Below are positions 34,775 to 42,907 of a stretch of 64,000 nucleotides of DNA, piece by piece. Positions within the stretch are counted from its first letter, which is position 1. The number at the start of each line of letters is the position of its first letter. The position numbers and the translations under genes were made by a program. The notes beneath the pieces are model-generated. The model was not told the DNA's origin, ran no database searches, and was given only the letters and a program-made list of their open reading frames with translations. The stretch lies in contig NZ_FMZI01000002.1 in assembly GCF_900101505.1 (NCBI RefSeq), positions 434,001 to 498,000 on the forward strand, in the 5' to 3' direction. The stretch is from Antarctobacter albus (GTDB taxonomy: Bacteria; Pseudomonadota; Alphaproteobacteria; Rhodobacterales; Rhodobacteraceae).

Positions 34775-36073
34775 TCAATAACGGTTGGCGATGGGCAGGT
34801 CTTCGGCGGGGAAGAGGCTGATCACCTCGCAGCCGGTCTCGGTCACCACCACTTCCTCCTCGATGCGCGCGGCCGAGTAGCCGTCCGCCGCCGGGCAGTA
34901 GGTTTCCAGCGCAAAGACCATGCCGGTCTGGATCTCCATCGGGTGGTCCAGGCTGACCGCGCGGCTGATGATGGGGCGTTCGTGCAGTGCAAGGCCCAGC
35001 CCATGTCCGAACTGCAGGCCAAAGGCCGCGTCCTCGTTCGGAAAGCCGAATTCCTCCGCCTTGGGCCAGACTTCGGCCACCTTGTCGGTGCTCACGCCGG
35101 GCTTGATCATGGCGATCGAGGCATCGATCCATTCGCGCGCCTTCACGTAGGCGTCGTTCTGTGCGGGCGTGGCGCGGCCGATGTTGAAGGTCCGGTAATA
35201 GCAGGTCCGATAACCTTGGTAGCTTTGCAGGATGTCGAAGAAGGCCTGGTCGCCGGGGCGGAAATAGCGATCTGTAAAGTTGTGCGGATGCGGGTTGCAA
35301 CGCTCGCCCGAGATCGCGTTGATCGCCTCGACGTCGTCGCTGCCCATCTCGTAGAGCATCTTGTTCGACAGGGCGACGATGTCGTTCTCGCGCACGCCGG
35401 GTTTCAGCTCTTCGTAGATCATGTGATAGACGCCATCCACCATACTGGCCGCCTGGGTCAGCAGCTGGATCTCGTCCCAGTTCTTGATCTCGCGCGCCGC
35501 CAGCATGATCTGCTGGCCGTCGACCACGTGCAGGCCCTCTTCTTGCAGGGCGTGGAACATGGCGGTTTCGGCATAATCGACCCCCACCGGCATGTCGGCC
35601 ATGCCCGCGTCGCGGATCAGCCCCGCGATCTGTTTGGCGTATTTCCGCATCAGGCCGAATTCCGGCGGGATCGTCCCGCGCATCCCCACGACACCGGCCA
35701 GGCAATGATCCGGTTCCAGCCAGTCGGAGAATTTCTTGTGGTGCATCGCGGCAGAGCCGAAGTCCCAGACATAGGGGCTGTCGTCGCCGGTCAGCAGGCA
35801 GAAGCGGCACATCTTGTCCCGCTCCCACTCGCCGATCTTGGTGGCGCTGACATAGCGGATGTTGTTCACGTCAAACAGCAGCAGCGTACCCGCGGGCGAG
35901 TTCTGGAGCGCCTGCCGCGTGCGGGCCAGCCGGTAGCGGCGCAGGCGGTCGTGATCGATCCGGCGTTCGAAATCGACCGAGGTATGGCCCCAGGCGGGCA
36001 GACGGCCCTCCCATTTCCAATTCGGTTCAAGATCCTGCGGGGTCAGCAGGTTCGGCATCAGGGCGCGCGACAT
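34775..36073 (-). CDS. M24 (Xaa-Pro aminopeptidase/DddP-like) family protein with altered metal site
   Basis: 432 residues. The N-terminal creatinase-like domain has LLLFDVNNIRYVSATKIGEW, and the C-terminal pita-bread domain has QFGHGLGLALHERP, MVFALETY and ARIEEEVVV, giving the metal His and the two Glu. The first metal Asp is present in FFDILQ, but where M24 enzymes have an Asp in the GYxxDxxRT strand this protein reads GYRTCYYRT. The layout resembles DMSP lyase DddP, another non-peptidase member, more than classical aminopeptidases. A normal two-metal peptidase is therefore doubtful. Its place in the operon suggests action on the pathway substrate. Confidence 0.75.
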   Translation of the reverse strand: MSRALMPNLLTPQDLEPNWKWEGRLPAWGHTSVDFERRIDHDRLRRYRLARTRQALQNSPAGTLLLFDVNNIRYVSATKIGEWERDKMCRFCLLTGDDSPYVWDFGSAAMHHKKFSDWLEPDHCLAGVVGMRGTIPPEFGLMRKYAKQIAGLIRDAGMADMPVGVDYAETAMFHALQEEGLHVVDGQQIMLAAREIKNWDEIQLLTQAASMVDGVYHMIYEELKPGVRENDIVALSNKMLYEMGSDDVEAINAISGERCNPHPHNFTDRYFRPGDQAFFDILQSYQGYRTCYYRTFNIGRATPAQNDAYVKAREWIDASIAMIKPGVSTDKVAEVWPKAEEFGFPNEDAAFGLQFGHGLGLALHERPIISRAVSLDHPMEIQTGMVFALETYCPAADGYSAARIEEEVVVTETGCEVISLFPAEDLPIANRY

Positions 36074-36140
36074 GAGGCTCTCCTTCCGGGGGCCGTGGCC
36101 GTCCCGGTTATATGATTGAAAATTTCAGGAAATCAGTTGG

Positions 36141-36950
36141 TTACTGGATGCACCAGCCGCCATCGATATGGATCATCTGGCCGGTCATGTAGTCGCTGTC
36201 ATCGCTGACCAGGAAAGACGCGGTGCCGGTGATGTCGTCGGGATAGGAGACGCGCTTGATCTGCAGCGCGTCGCGGGCGATGTCCTCGTAGGCCTGGCCG
36301 GCCTTCTGCTTGAACCCGATGTCGACCAGGTCCTTGTCCAGCTGTTCCCACAGCGGCGTGACCACGACACCGGGCGCATAGCCGTTCACGGTGATGTTGT
36401 GTTCAGACAGGGCCAGCGCCCCGCAATGGGTCAGCGCAAGACAGCCGTATTTCGAGGTGCAATAGACGGTCACGTCCACCAGCGGCTTGCGCGAGGCGAT
36501 ACTGCCCACGTTGATCAGCTTGTAGGGGTGATCCTCCATCGGTCCCTGGGCGATCATCTGGCGGGCGGTTTCCTGCATGCCCAGCCACATCGCCTTGGTG
36601 TTGACGTTCATGATCATGTCCCAGTTGTCTTCGTCGATATCCATGAAGAACCGGGGCTTGTTGAGGCCGGCATTGAACAGCCCGACGTTGATCGAGCCAA
36701 AAGCCTCGACCGTGGCGGCGACTGCGGCGGCGTTGTCCTCGCGCTTGGTCACGTCCATCCTGACGCCGATGGCCTTGCCGTTCCCGGCCGCGTTGATCTT
36801 GGCGGCCATGTCCTGCGCGGCGTCGCCGTCAAGGTCGCCCAGGCAGACGTTGCCGCCCTGGGCGGCAAAGGCCTCGGCATTGGCGGCGCCCATGCCGCGG
36901 GCGGCGCCGGTGATCAGGATGTTCTTGCCTTGCAGGCGGTTGGGGTCCAT
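36141..36950 (-). CDS. SDR oxidoreductase resembling acetoin/diacetyl reductases
   Basis: 269 residues of the classical short-chain dehydrogenase family: cofactor motif TGAARGMG, the NAG region as FNAGLNKP, catalytic Ser in NVGSIASRK and YxxxK as YCTSK. After the active site it reads APGVVVTPLWEQLDKDL, and it ends DSDYMTGQMIHIDGGW, both like 2,3-butanediol/acetoin dehydrogenases. It is related to the SDR at 40039 in the divergent operon (shared NKP, WEQ-D-DL-DIG and DYMTGQ). An NAD(H) oxidation of a hydroxyl next to a carbonyl is the likely chemistry. Confidence 0.88.
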   Translation of the reverse strand: MDPNRLQGKNILITGAARGMGAANAEAFAAQGGNVCLGDLDGDAAQDMAAKINAAGNGKAIGVRMDVTKREDNAAAVAATVEAFGSINVGLFNAGLNKPRFFMDIDEDNWDMIMNVNTKAMWLGMQETARQMIAQGPMEDHPYKLINVGSIASRKPLVDVTVYCTSKYGCLALTHCGALALSEHNITVNGYAPGVVVTPLWEQLDKDLVDIGFKQKAGQAYEDIARDALQIKRVSYPDDITGTASFLVSDDSDYMTGQMIHIDGGWCIQ

Positions 36951-36983
36951 GAGTCTCTCCTCCTCGGATCATGATGTCCCGTG

Positions 36984-38798
36984 TCATGCGAACAGCGCTT
37001 CGGCCCTCTGCTGGGCCCGTTGCAACGCCTCGCGCGGGGGGATCAGCCCGCGCAGCATGTCGTGGAATTCCTCGCCGCAGACCTGGATGATTCCGGTGAT
37101 CTGGGGCACCGGCGGTCGCGGCCAGAACTGCAGCTCGTCGCGCCAGGACATGGCATCCACCGCCTCGAAGAGGGGCGAGGCGCGGCGCACCTCAGCATCG
37201 GCGGCGACGGAATAGCGCGGGTTGGTGCGACTGCCGTTCTGAACGTAAAGCTTCTGCGCCTCGGCGCTGGTGAAGACGCGCAGCGCCTCGGCGGCGGCGG
37301 GCAGGCGGTCAGGCGCGATGTTGGCCGGAATGCCCATGACATAGCCACCGACGGGCGCCACGTTGGCCGCGCCCGGTCCGTGGGGATGTGGCAGATAGCC
37401 GGTCTGGCCAAAGGCGGGCGAGGACGGGTCCAGCTCGAAGTAGGGGGCCAGCAGGGTATAGCCATAGGCCATCGCGATCTTGCCCGCCGCAAAGGGGCGG
37501 ACGCGTTCGTACCAGGACATGGACAGGATGTCGGGCGGGGAATAGCGCAGGAGCTCCAGCAGGTATTCCGCCGCCATCAGCCCCTTGTCGGTGTCGATGG
37601 TGATCCGGTGCCGGCGCGTGGCCAGGTCTTCGGTGGCGAACCCGCCCGCAACCTCGGGCAAGTCCAGGACCGGCTGGCCGAAATCGGCCAGGGTCATCAG
37701 AAAGGTATGCCCCAGCGCGGTGCCACGTGCCGCGTTCCAGGCGATGCCATAGCGGCCCTTTTTCGGGTCGTGCATGTGGCGGGCGGCCTCCAGCAGTTGG
37801 TCGGTGCTGGCGGGCGGTTCCAGTCCCGCCTTGGCAAAGAGATCGCGGCGGTAGAACAGCAATTCGGGCGTCGTCTGCGCCGGGACGCCGTAGGGGCGTC
37901 CGCCCCAGTGGGTCGCCTTCCATCCGGCAGTGTGGAAATCCGCGGGATCAAGACGCTCGACATCCATTGCATCATCGAGCGGCATCAACACCCCCCTGGA
38001 GGCGAATTCACCAACCCAGGGCAGATCCAGCGCGATGATGTCGTAGCGGCTGGTCTTGCGCTCGGCGTTGCGGAGGGCTTCTTCGCGCAGCCGGTCGATG
38101 GAAAAGGCGCGTTGGTGAATGTCGCTGCCGATCACCTGTTCGAACTGGCGCTTGAGGTTTTCCATGACCATGAAGGTCGGGTCGCCATGCACCAGCACGC
38201 GGATGCCGCCCGCCACCTTCAGCGGTTCGGGCAGGACCTGGATCGGCGGGATCGAGCGGGTCGTCATGTAGGAGCCGCCGAAGTAATAATCGCGGTCCTC
38301 CGCCGCGCTCGTGTCGGAGCCGAAATAGGTTTCGGTCAGGCGCCGCACCCGACCCGACAGCCGCGCCCACTGGTCCAGCAGCTTTTCGCTGGGATGCATG
38401 GAAAAGCTCTTGCCAGTCTTGGTGCGCGGGCGTTGGTCGATCATTCCGGCGTCGATCATGTCCCTCAGCCGCCGGTTTGCGGTGGCATAGGGCACGTTCG
38501 CGGCGGCGATGAGCGAGGTCGGCGTGGTGATCCGTGCCTCGAGGTGGCCCTTGATCAGATGCATCGCCATGCGAAACACCGGGTTGGGCGCGCTGAGCTC
38601 GATGGTATCCTCGCGCTCGTTCTCGCATTCCTCGAGATAGGCGAGGACATGCAGCATGTCGCCCGTAGCCAGCTGGGACTGCATCCGGTCTTCGGTATGT
38701 CCGTCCATCGCGTTCATCGGTCGCTTCGGGGCCTCTCGTGGATTGCTGCCTGCGCCGGGCGCAGAATTGTTCAAATCGGATGACCTTGACCGGCTCAT
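36984..38798 (-). CDS. Winged-helix regulator fused to a solute-binding-protein fold
   Basis: 604 residues from the ATG at 38798 behind GGAGG. Residues about 90-135 form a winged helix (TTPTSLIAAANVPYATANRR, then LRDMIDAGMI). Residues about 198-600 match ABC sugar-binding proteins of the UgpB/MalE class: IRVLVHGDPTFM, SRYDIIALDLPWVGEF, YGVPAQTTPELLFYRRDLF, FAAGKIAMAYGYTLLAPYF. There is no signal peptide or lipobox, so the binding fold should act in the cytoplasm as a ligand sensor. Ligand-induced closure would then control DNA binding. It sits at the divergent promoter of an ABC importer operon and its own catabolic operon, where TGTTCAAA repeats occur. Confidence 0.8.
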   Translation of the reverse strand: MSRSRSSDLNNSAPGAGSNPREAPKRPMNAMDGHTEDRMQSQLATGDMLHVLAYLEECENEREDTIELSAPNPVFRMAMHLIKGHLEARITTPTSLIAAANVPYATANRRLRDMIDAGMIDQRPRTKTGKSFSMHPSEKLLDQWARLSGRVRRLTETYFGSDTSAAEDRDYYFGGSYMTTRSIPPIQVLPEPLKVAGGIRVLVHGDPTFMVMENLKRQFEQVIGSDIHQRAFSIDRLREEALRNAERKTSRYDIIALDLPWVGEFASRGVLMPLDDAMDVERLDPADFHTAGWKATHWGGRPYGVPAQTTPELLFYRRDLFAKAGLEPPASTDQLLEAARHMHDPKKGRYGIAWNAARGTALGHTFLMTLADFGQPVLDLPEVAGGFATEDLATRRHRITIDTDKGLMAAEYLLELLRYSPPDILSMSWYERVRPFAAGKIAMAYGYTLLAPYFELDPSSPAFGQTGYLPHPHGPGAANVAPVGGYVMGIPANIAPDRLPAAAEALRVFTSAEAQKLYVQNGSRTNPRYSVAADAEVRRASPLFEAVDAMSWRDELQFWPRPPVPQITGIIQVCGEEFHDMLRGLIPPREALQRAQQRAEALFA

Positions 38799-38883
38799 CT
38801 CGACACCTCCGCAAGATGTTCAAATTGCGGGGATAAGCGTACAGCCATTTTGTCCAATCTGGACTTCATAATGTTCAAACTGG
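38768..38883. promoter_or_regulatory. Four TGTTCAAA-like direct repeats at the divergent promoter
   Basis: TGTTCAAATCGG (38768), TGTTCAAATTGC (38817), TGTCCAATCTGG (38851) and TGTTCAAACTGG (38872) share the consensus TGTyCAAwyyGG. The last two are 21 bases apart, two helical turns, so they would lie on the same DNA face. GTCCA-ATC-TGGAC at 38852-38864 is also a short palindrome. The first copy lies within the start of the regulator gene. These are the best candidate sites for the winged-helix/SBP regulator. Confidence 0.55.
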
Positions 38884-38954
38884 ATATTTTTGTCGGGGTC
38901 CGGAACAGGCAAAAGCCCCACATTCACCTCAGTCATCCGGTGCGCCGGGTGACG

Positions 38955-38976
38955 ATTCCCCTGGGAGGTGGGGAAT
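38955..38976. promoter_or_regulatory. Inverted repeat ATTCCCC-N8-GGGGAAT before the ABC operon
   Basis: Perfect 7-bp arms with an 8-base centre, 35 bases upstream of the binding-protein start and after the TGTTCAAA cluster. It may be an operator or a 5'-leader hairpin. No regulator can be assigned. Confidence 0.4.
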
Positions 38977-39010
38977 TGGACAAGAAATGACAATCCGGGA
39001 GGAGACCCAG

Positions 39011-39961
39011 ATGAAACTTCGTACCGTTCTCGCCGCGACTGCAGCCACGGTTGCAATTTCCGGGGCCGTGCAGGCCGAGAGCTACAGGATCGGCATCACC
39101 CAGAACAACGTCGGTGTGGACAGCTACCAGACCACCTATGAAAAGGCCTTCATCGCCGCGGCCGAGGCCAATCCCAACGTCGAGGTCGTCGTGCTGGACG
39201 GGGGCGGCGACGTTGCCCGCCAGATCGCCCAGATGGAAGACCTGATCCAGCAGGCGGTCGATGCGATCATCATCTGGCCGACCAACGGCGAGGCCGTGAT
39301 CCCCGCGGTGCGCAAGGCGCACAAGGCCGGTATCCCGGTGGTGGTGACCAATTCGAACATCGCGGATGCGGGGTTCGATTTCGTGGCCTCCTTCTCGGGA
39401 CCGGACAACATCACCCAGGGCGCGCGCTCGGCCGAGATCATGTGCGACAAGTTCAAGGAAATGGGCATCGAGGACGAGGCCCAGATCGTGCACATCACCG
39501 GCCAGCCGGGTTACACCACCGCCATCGAACGGGCCAAGGGCTTTGACGATCGTCTGCCAGAGGTCTGCCCGAACGTAACGGTCCTTGAGACGCAGCCCGG
39601 CGACTGGAACCGTGAAAAGTCGCAGAAGGTCATGGAGGCCTTCCTGGTCAAGTACGACGACATCGATGGGGTCTATGCCGGGGATGACAACATGGGCGTG
39701 GGCGCGCTGAACGCCGCCAAGGCCGCGGGCCGTGACGGCATCATCTTTGTCGGCGCCACCAATTTTGCGGTGGGTTACGAGGCGATGGAACGCGGCGAAT
39801 ACTGGGGCTCGATCTACCAGTCGCCGGTGGATGACGCAGAGGCCGCGCTCAAGACCGCGCTGGACGTGCTGAACGGTGAGGACGTACCCTTCCTCAACTA
39901 TTTCGACACGCCCAAGATCACCCAGGACAACATGGGCGATTTCACCAAGCCGGTCTTCTGA
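39011..39961 (+). CDS. Sugar-type ABC transporter periplasmic binding protein (RbsB family)
   Basis: 316 residues from ATG 39011 behind GGGAGGAG; the frame upstream is not needed. A Sec signal (TVLAATAATVAISGAVQAE) precedes the type I periplasmic-binding fold (YRIGITQNNVGVDSYQTTYE, DAIIIWPTNGEAVIPAV, GVYAGDDNMGVGALNAAKAAG). It is the first gene of an importer operon with two permeases, an ATPase and an SDR. The ligand is probably a sugar, polyol or similar small hydroxylated compound. A strong hairpin follows the stop. Confidence 0.93.
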   Translation: MKLRTVLAATAATVAISGAVQAESYRIGITQNNVGVDSYQTTYEKAFIAAAEANPNVEVVVLDGGGDVARQIAQMEDLIQQAVDAIIIWPTNGEAVIPAVRKAHKAGIPVVVTNSNIADAGFDFVASFSGPDNITQGARSAEIMCDKFKEMGIEDEAQIVHITGQPGYTTAIERAKGFDDRLPEVCPNVTVLETQPGDWNREKSQKVMEAFLVKYDDIDGVYAGDDNMGVGALNAAKAAGRDGIIFVGATNFAVGYEAMERGEYWGSIYQSPVDDAEAALKTALDVLNGEDVPFLNYFDTPKITQDNMGDFTKPVF

Positions 39962-39973
39962 GACCGACCCGGT

Positions 39974-40000
39974 CCCGGGCGCGCGAGCGGCGCGCCCGGG
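39974..40000 (+). terminator. Strong hairpin after the binding-protein gene (attenuator/stabiliser)
   Basis: CCCGGGCGCGC (39974-39984) pairs perfectly with GCGCGCCCGGG (39990-40000) over a 5-base loop, an 11-bp GC stem without a U-tract. Placed between the receptor gene and the rest of the operon, it should keep receptor mRNA levels higher than those of the permease genes. Confidence 0.65.
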
Positions 40001-40038
40001 CCTGACAGTTGCCTACAGGAATTGGTTGGGAGGTCGAC

Positions 40039-40836
40039 ATGGGCCGCGTGTCCGGACGATCCTGCATTGTCACCGGTGCCGCCCAGGGGATTGGCCGCGC
40101 CATCGGCGAGGCGCTCCTGGACGAGGGGGCCGACGTTTGTTTCGCCGATATCAACGAAAGCAAGGTGGCCGCCGTGGCCGAGGCCAGCCAGGACAGGGCC
40201 ACCGCCGGTGGGGGGCGCGTGACCCATGCGCCGGTCGACGTGACCGACCGCGCCACCGTGCAGGCCATGATCGCGCATACGGTCGACGCCTTCGGCAAGC
40301 TGGACGTCAAGTTCAACAACGCCGGCGTCAACAAACCGATGAATTTCCTCGACGTGACCGAGGAGAACTGGAATTTCATCATGGGGGTGAACGGGCTGGG
40401 ATGCCTGATCGGGATGCAGGAGGCGGCCAGGCAATTCATCCGGCAGGGCACTTTCGGCAAGATCGTGAACACCGCCTCGGTCGCCAGCCGCCAGGGGTAT
40501 GACAACGTCGCGCCCTACTGCGCGTCGAAATGGGGCGTGGTCGCGCTGACGCAATCCGGCGCCCGCGACCTGGCCAAGCATGACATCACCGTCACCGGCT
40601 TTGCGCCCGGCGTTGTCGCCACCGAGATGTGGGAACAGGTCGACCGTGACCTGATGGACATCGGCGCGGCCCAGCATCCAGGCCAGGCGATGGAGGAGTT
40701 TTCCTCGGTGATCCTGAAAGGCCGCGTCGCCACGCCAGCGGACGTGACCGGAACGACGACGTTCCTCGCCTCGCAGGAGAGCGATTACATGACCGGTCAG
40801 ATCGTGATGATCGACGGCGGCATGACACTGGTTTGA
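40039..40836 (+). CDS. SDR oxidoreductase, paralogue of the one in the divergent operon
   Basis: 265 residues from ATG 40039 behind GGGAGG. Motifs: TGAAQGIG, NNAGVNKP, Ser in NTASVASRQ, YCASK, then APGVVATEMWEQVDRDLMDIG and SDYMTGQIVMIDGGM, very like meso-2,3-butanediol/acetoin dehydrogenases. Carrying a dehydrogenase inside an ABC import operon suggests that it oxidises the imported compound first. Together with the SDR at 36141 it could convert two neighbouring hydroxyls to the dicarbonyl or hydroxyketone cleaved by the TPP complex. Confidence 0.9.
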   Translation: MGRVSGRSCIVTGAAQGIGRAIGEALLDEGADVCFADINESKVAAVAEASQDRATAGGGRVTHAPVDVTDRATVQAMIAHTVDAFGKLDVKFNNAGVNKPMNFLDVTEENWNFIMGVNGLGCLIGMQEAARQFIRQGTFGKIVNTASVASRQGYDNVAPYCASKWGVVALTQSGARDLAKHDITVTGFAPGVVATEMWEQVDRDLMDIGAAQHPGQAMEEFSSVILKGRVATPADVTGTTTFLASQESDYMTGQIVMIDGGMTLV

Positions 40837-40918
40837 AGGACGCCCCGGAGGGAGGCGGAACCGTCGCGGGGCGCTAGGTCTCCCTGATGGTCCCGCATTG
40901 GGGCAAGAGGGGGGAGCA

Positions 40919-41893
40919 ATGGCTCACATCACCAAGAGAGATCTCGGAGGGCAGATTGCCCGGCAGGGCATTCTCATCGCGTTCGTTCTGTTCATGGTCG
41001 GGTTTTCGCTTGCCAATGCGCGCTTTCTCGACCCCGACAACATCATGGGTGTCGTGCGGTCCTCGGCCATCCTGGGCGTCATGGCGCTGGGGGTGACCTT
41101 CGTGGTCATCAGCGGCAACCTCGACCTTTCTGTTGGGTCGATGATGTCCTTTTCGACCATCGTGGTGCTGGACCTGCACGACAAGATCGGCCCGACGCTG
41201 GCAATCCCGGCGATGTTCGCAATGACACTGTGCCTGGGAGCCTTCATCGGGTTTCTCGTGGGCTACCTGAAACTGAATTCCCTGATCGTCACGCTGGGGA
41301 TGCTCTCGGCCATCCACGGGCTGACGCTGACCTATTCCGGCGGGCAGAACATGGACATCGCCGACAAGGAAGGCACCTGGTTCAGCGTCTTCGGCCAGGG
41401 AGAGATCATCGGCATCCCGGTGCCGATCCTCCTCTTTGCTCTGCTGGCCGCGGTGCTGGGGATCGGGCTGGCCAAGACCCCCTTCGGCCGCAAGGTCTAT
41501 GCCGTGGGGGGCAACGGAACCGCCGCCACCTTCTCCGGCATTCCCCGTGCCCGGGTCGTCTTTTCCTGCTACCTGGTCTCGGCCTTCTGCGTGGCCACTG
41601 CCGGGTTGATCCAGGCCAGCCGCTCGCTGGGGTCGCAGAACACCGTGGGACAGGGGCTGGAACTGGAGGTGCTGGCGGCGGTCATCCTTGGCGGGGCCTC
41701 GTTGATGGGCGGGTCAGGGACGATCTTCAAGACGGTGATCGGCGTGCTGATCCTGGGGTTCATCCAGAACGGGCTGCTGCTGGTCGGGTTGCAGTTCTAC
41801 GTCCAGTACGTCGTGACCTGGGTCATCATCATCCTGGCCGTCTGGCTGGACATCGCGGCCAAGCGCGGCCGCCTCTGGTCACCCATCGCCTGA
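40919..41893 (+). CDS. Sugar-type ABC transporter permease 1 (RbsC family)
   Basis: 324 residues from ATG 40919 behind GGGGGAG. Hydrophobic throughout, with RbsC motifs VVISGNLDLSVGSMMSF, LNSLIVTLGMLSAIHGLTL and LEVLAAVILGGASLMGGSGT. It forms the inner-membrane channel, probably as a heterodimer with the next gene's product, which is a separate paralogue rather than a second copy. Confidence 0.92.
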   Translation: MAHITKRDLGGQIARQGILIAFVLFMVGFSLANARFLDPDNIMGVVRSSAILGVMALGVTFVVISGNLDLSVGSMMSFSTIVVLDLHDKIGPTLAIPAMFAMTLCLGAFIGFLVGYLKLNSLIVTLGMLSAIHGLTLTYSGGQNMDIADKEGTWFSVFGQGEIIGIPVPILLFALLAAVLGIGLAKTPFGRKVYAVGGNGTAATFSGIPRARVVFSCYLVSAFCVATAGLIQASRSLGSQNTVGQGLELEVLAAVILGGASLMGGSGTIFKTVIGVLILGFIQNGLLLVGLQFYVQYVVTWVIIILAVWLDIAAKRGRLWSPIA

Positions 41894-41905
41894 GGAGGAA
41901 AGATC

Positions 41906-42907
41906 ATGCAAGCAGGGACACTCAGCACCTTTCTGAAGCGTGGCGCCATCTGGGGCTTCATCCTTCTGGAACTGGTCTTCTTCACCGTGGCGGGCGAATT
42001 CCTGTCACTCAGCGAAAAGGCCTTCATGGATCTCGACAACATGCTGCTGCTGTTCAAGCAGTCGGCGCCGATCGGGATCATCGCGATGGGCATGACGATC
42101 ATCATGGTCAACGGCAACATCGACCTGTCGGTGGGCGCCACCTACGCGCTCAGCGCCATTGTCCTGCTGGACAGCATGACATGGCCGATCTTCGGCGGCA
42201 TGGGGGACTGGGCGATCCCGATGGCCTGGCTGGCGGCGCTGGCCACCGGCACGCTGCTGGGTGCGCTGAACGGGCTGATCGTCTGGAAGACCGGGGTCGA
42301 TGCGTTCATCGTCACCCTGGGGTCGATGCTGGGCTATCGCGGGCTGGTCTTCATGTACAACGGCGAGCAGCCCACCAGCCATTTGAACTGGACGCTCGTG
42401 GATTTCGCCGAGGCGCAGTTCCTGGGCATCCACACGGCCACCTGGTTCCTGCTGGCCGTGACGGCGGCGATCTGGTTCCTGATGAACCGCACGGTGCATG
42501 GCCGCAACGCCTATGCCATCGGCGACAACCGAGAGGCGGCGGTCAATGCCGGTATCAAGGTGGGGCCGCACATGATGATCAACTTCATGATCATCGGCTT
42601 CCTGGCGGCGCTGTCGGCGGTCGTGTTCTATTCCGAAAGCGGTTCGGTCAATCCCAACGACGGTGAGCTCTACGAGCTCTGGGTCATCACGGCCGTGGTT
42701 CTTGGCGGCACCAAGCTGACAGGCGGGGCAGGGTCGATCGTGTCCACCTTTGGCGGGGTGCTGGCGATCCAGCTCTTGCGCAAGGGGCTGTCCCATATCG
42801 GCGCGGATACCGAGACCGTGAACCTCGTGATCGGCCTGATCCTGATCGCGGTCCTCTTCCTGGACCGGCAGCTGAACCTCAAGGGCAAAGAGGAGTTGAA
42901 GACATGA
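41906..42907 (+). CDS. Sugar-type ABC transporter permease 2 (RbsC family)
   Basis: 333 residues. RbsC signature regions are present (GMTIIMVNGNIDLSVGATYA, AFIVTLGSMLGYRGLVFMYN, ELWVITAVVLGGTKLTGGAG). It starts 12 bases after permease 1 behind GAGGAAAG and overlaps the ATPase gene by 4 bases. Two different permeases imply an asymmetric channel. Confidence 0.92.
   Translation: MQAGTLSTFLKRGAIWGFILLELVFFTVAGEFLSLSEKAFMDLDNMLLLFKQSAPIGIIAMGMTIIMVNGNIDLSVGATYALSAIVLLDSMTWPIFGGMGDWAIPMAWLAALATGTLLGALNGLIVWKTGVDAFIVTLGSMLGYRGLVFMYNGEQPTSHLNWTLVDFAEAQFLGIHTATWFLLAVTAAIWFLMNRTVHGRNAYAIGDNREAAVNAGIKVGPHMMINFMIIGFLAALSAVVFYSESGSVNPNDGELYELWVITAVVLGGTKLTGGAGSIVSTFGGVLAIQLLRKGLSHIGADTETVNLVIGLILIAVLFLDRQLNLKGKEELKT

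Noticed and set aside
36141-40836. The two SDR genes as a recent duplication or repeat
   Set aside because: They share motifs but differ widely in sequence and lie in opposite orientation in separate operons, so they are diverged paralogues rather than a recent duplication.
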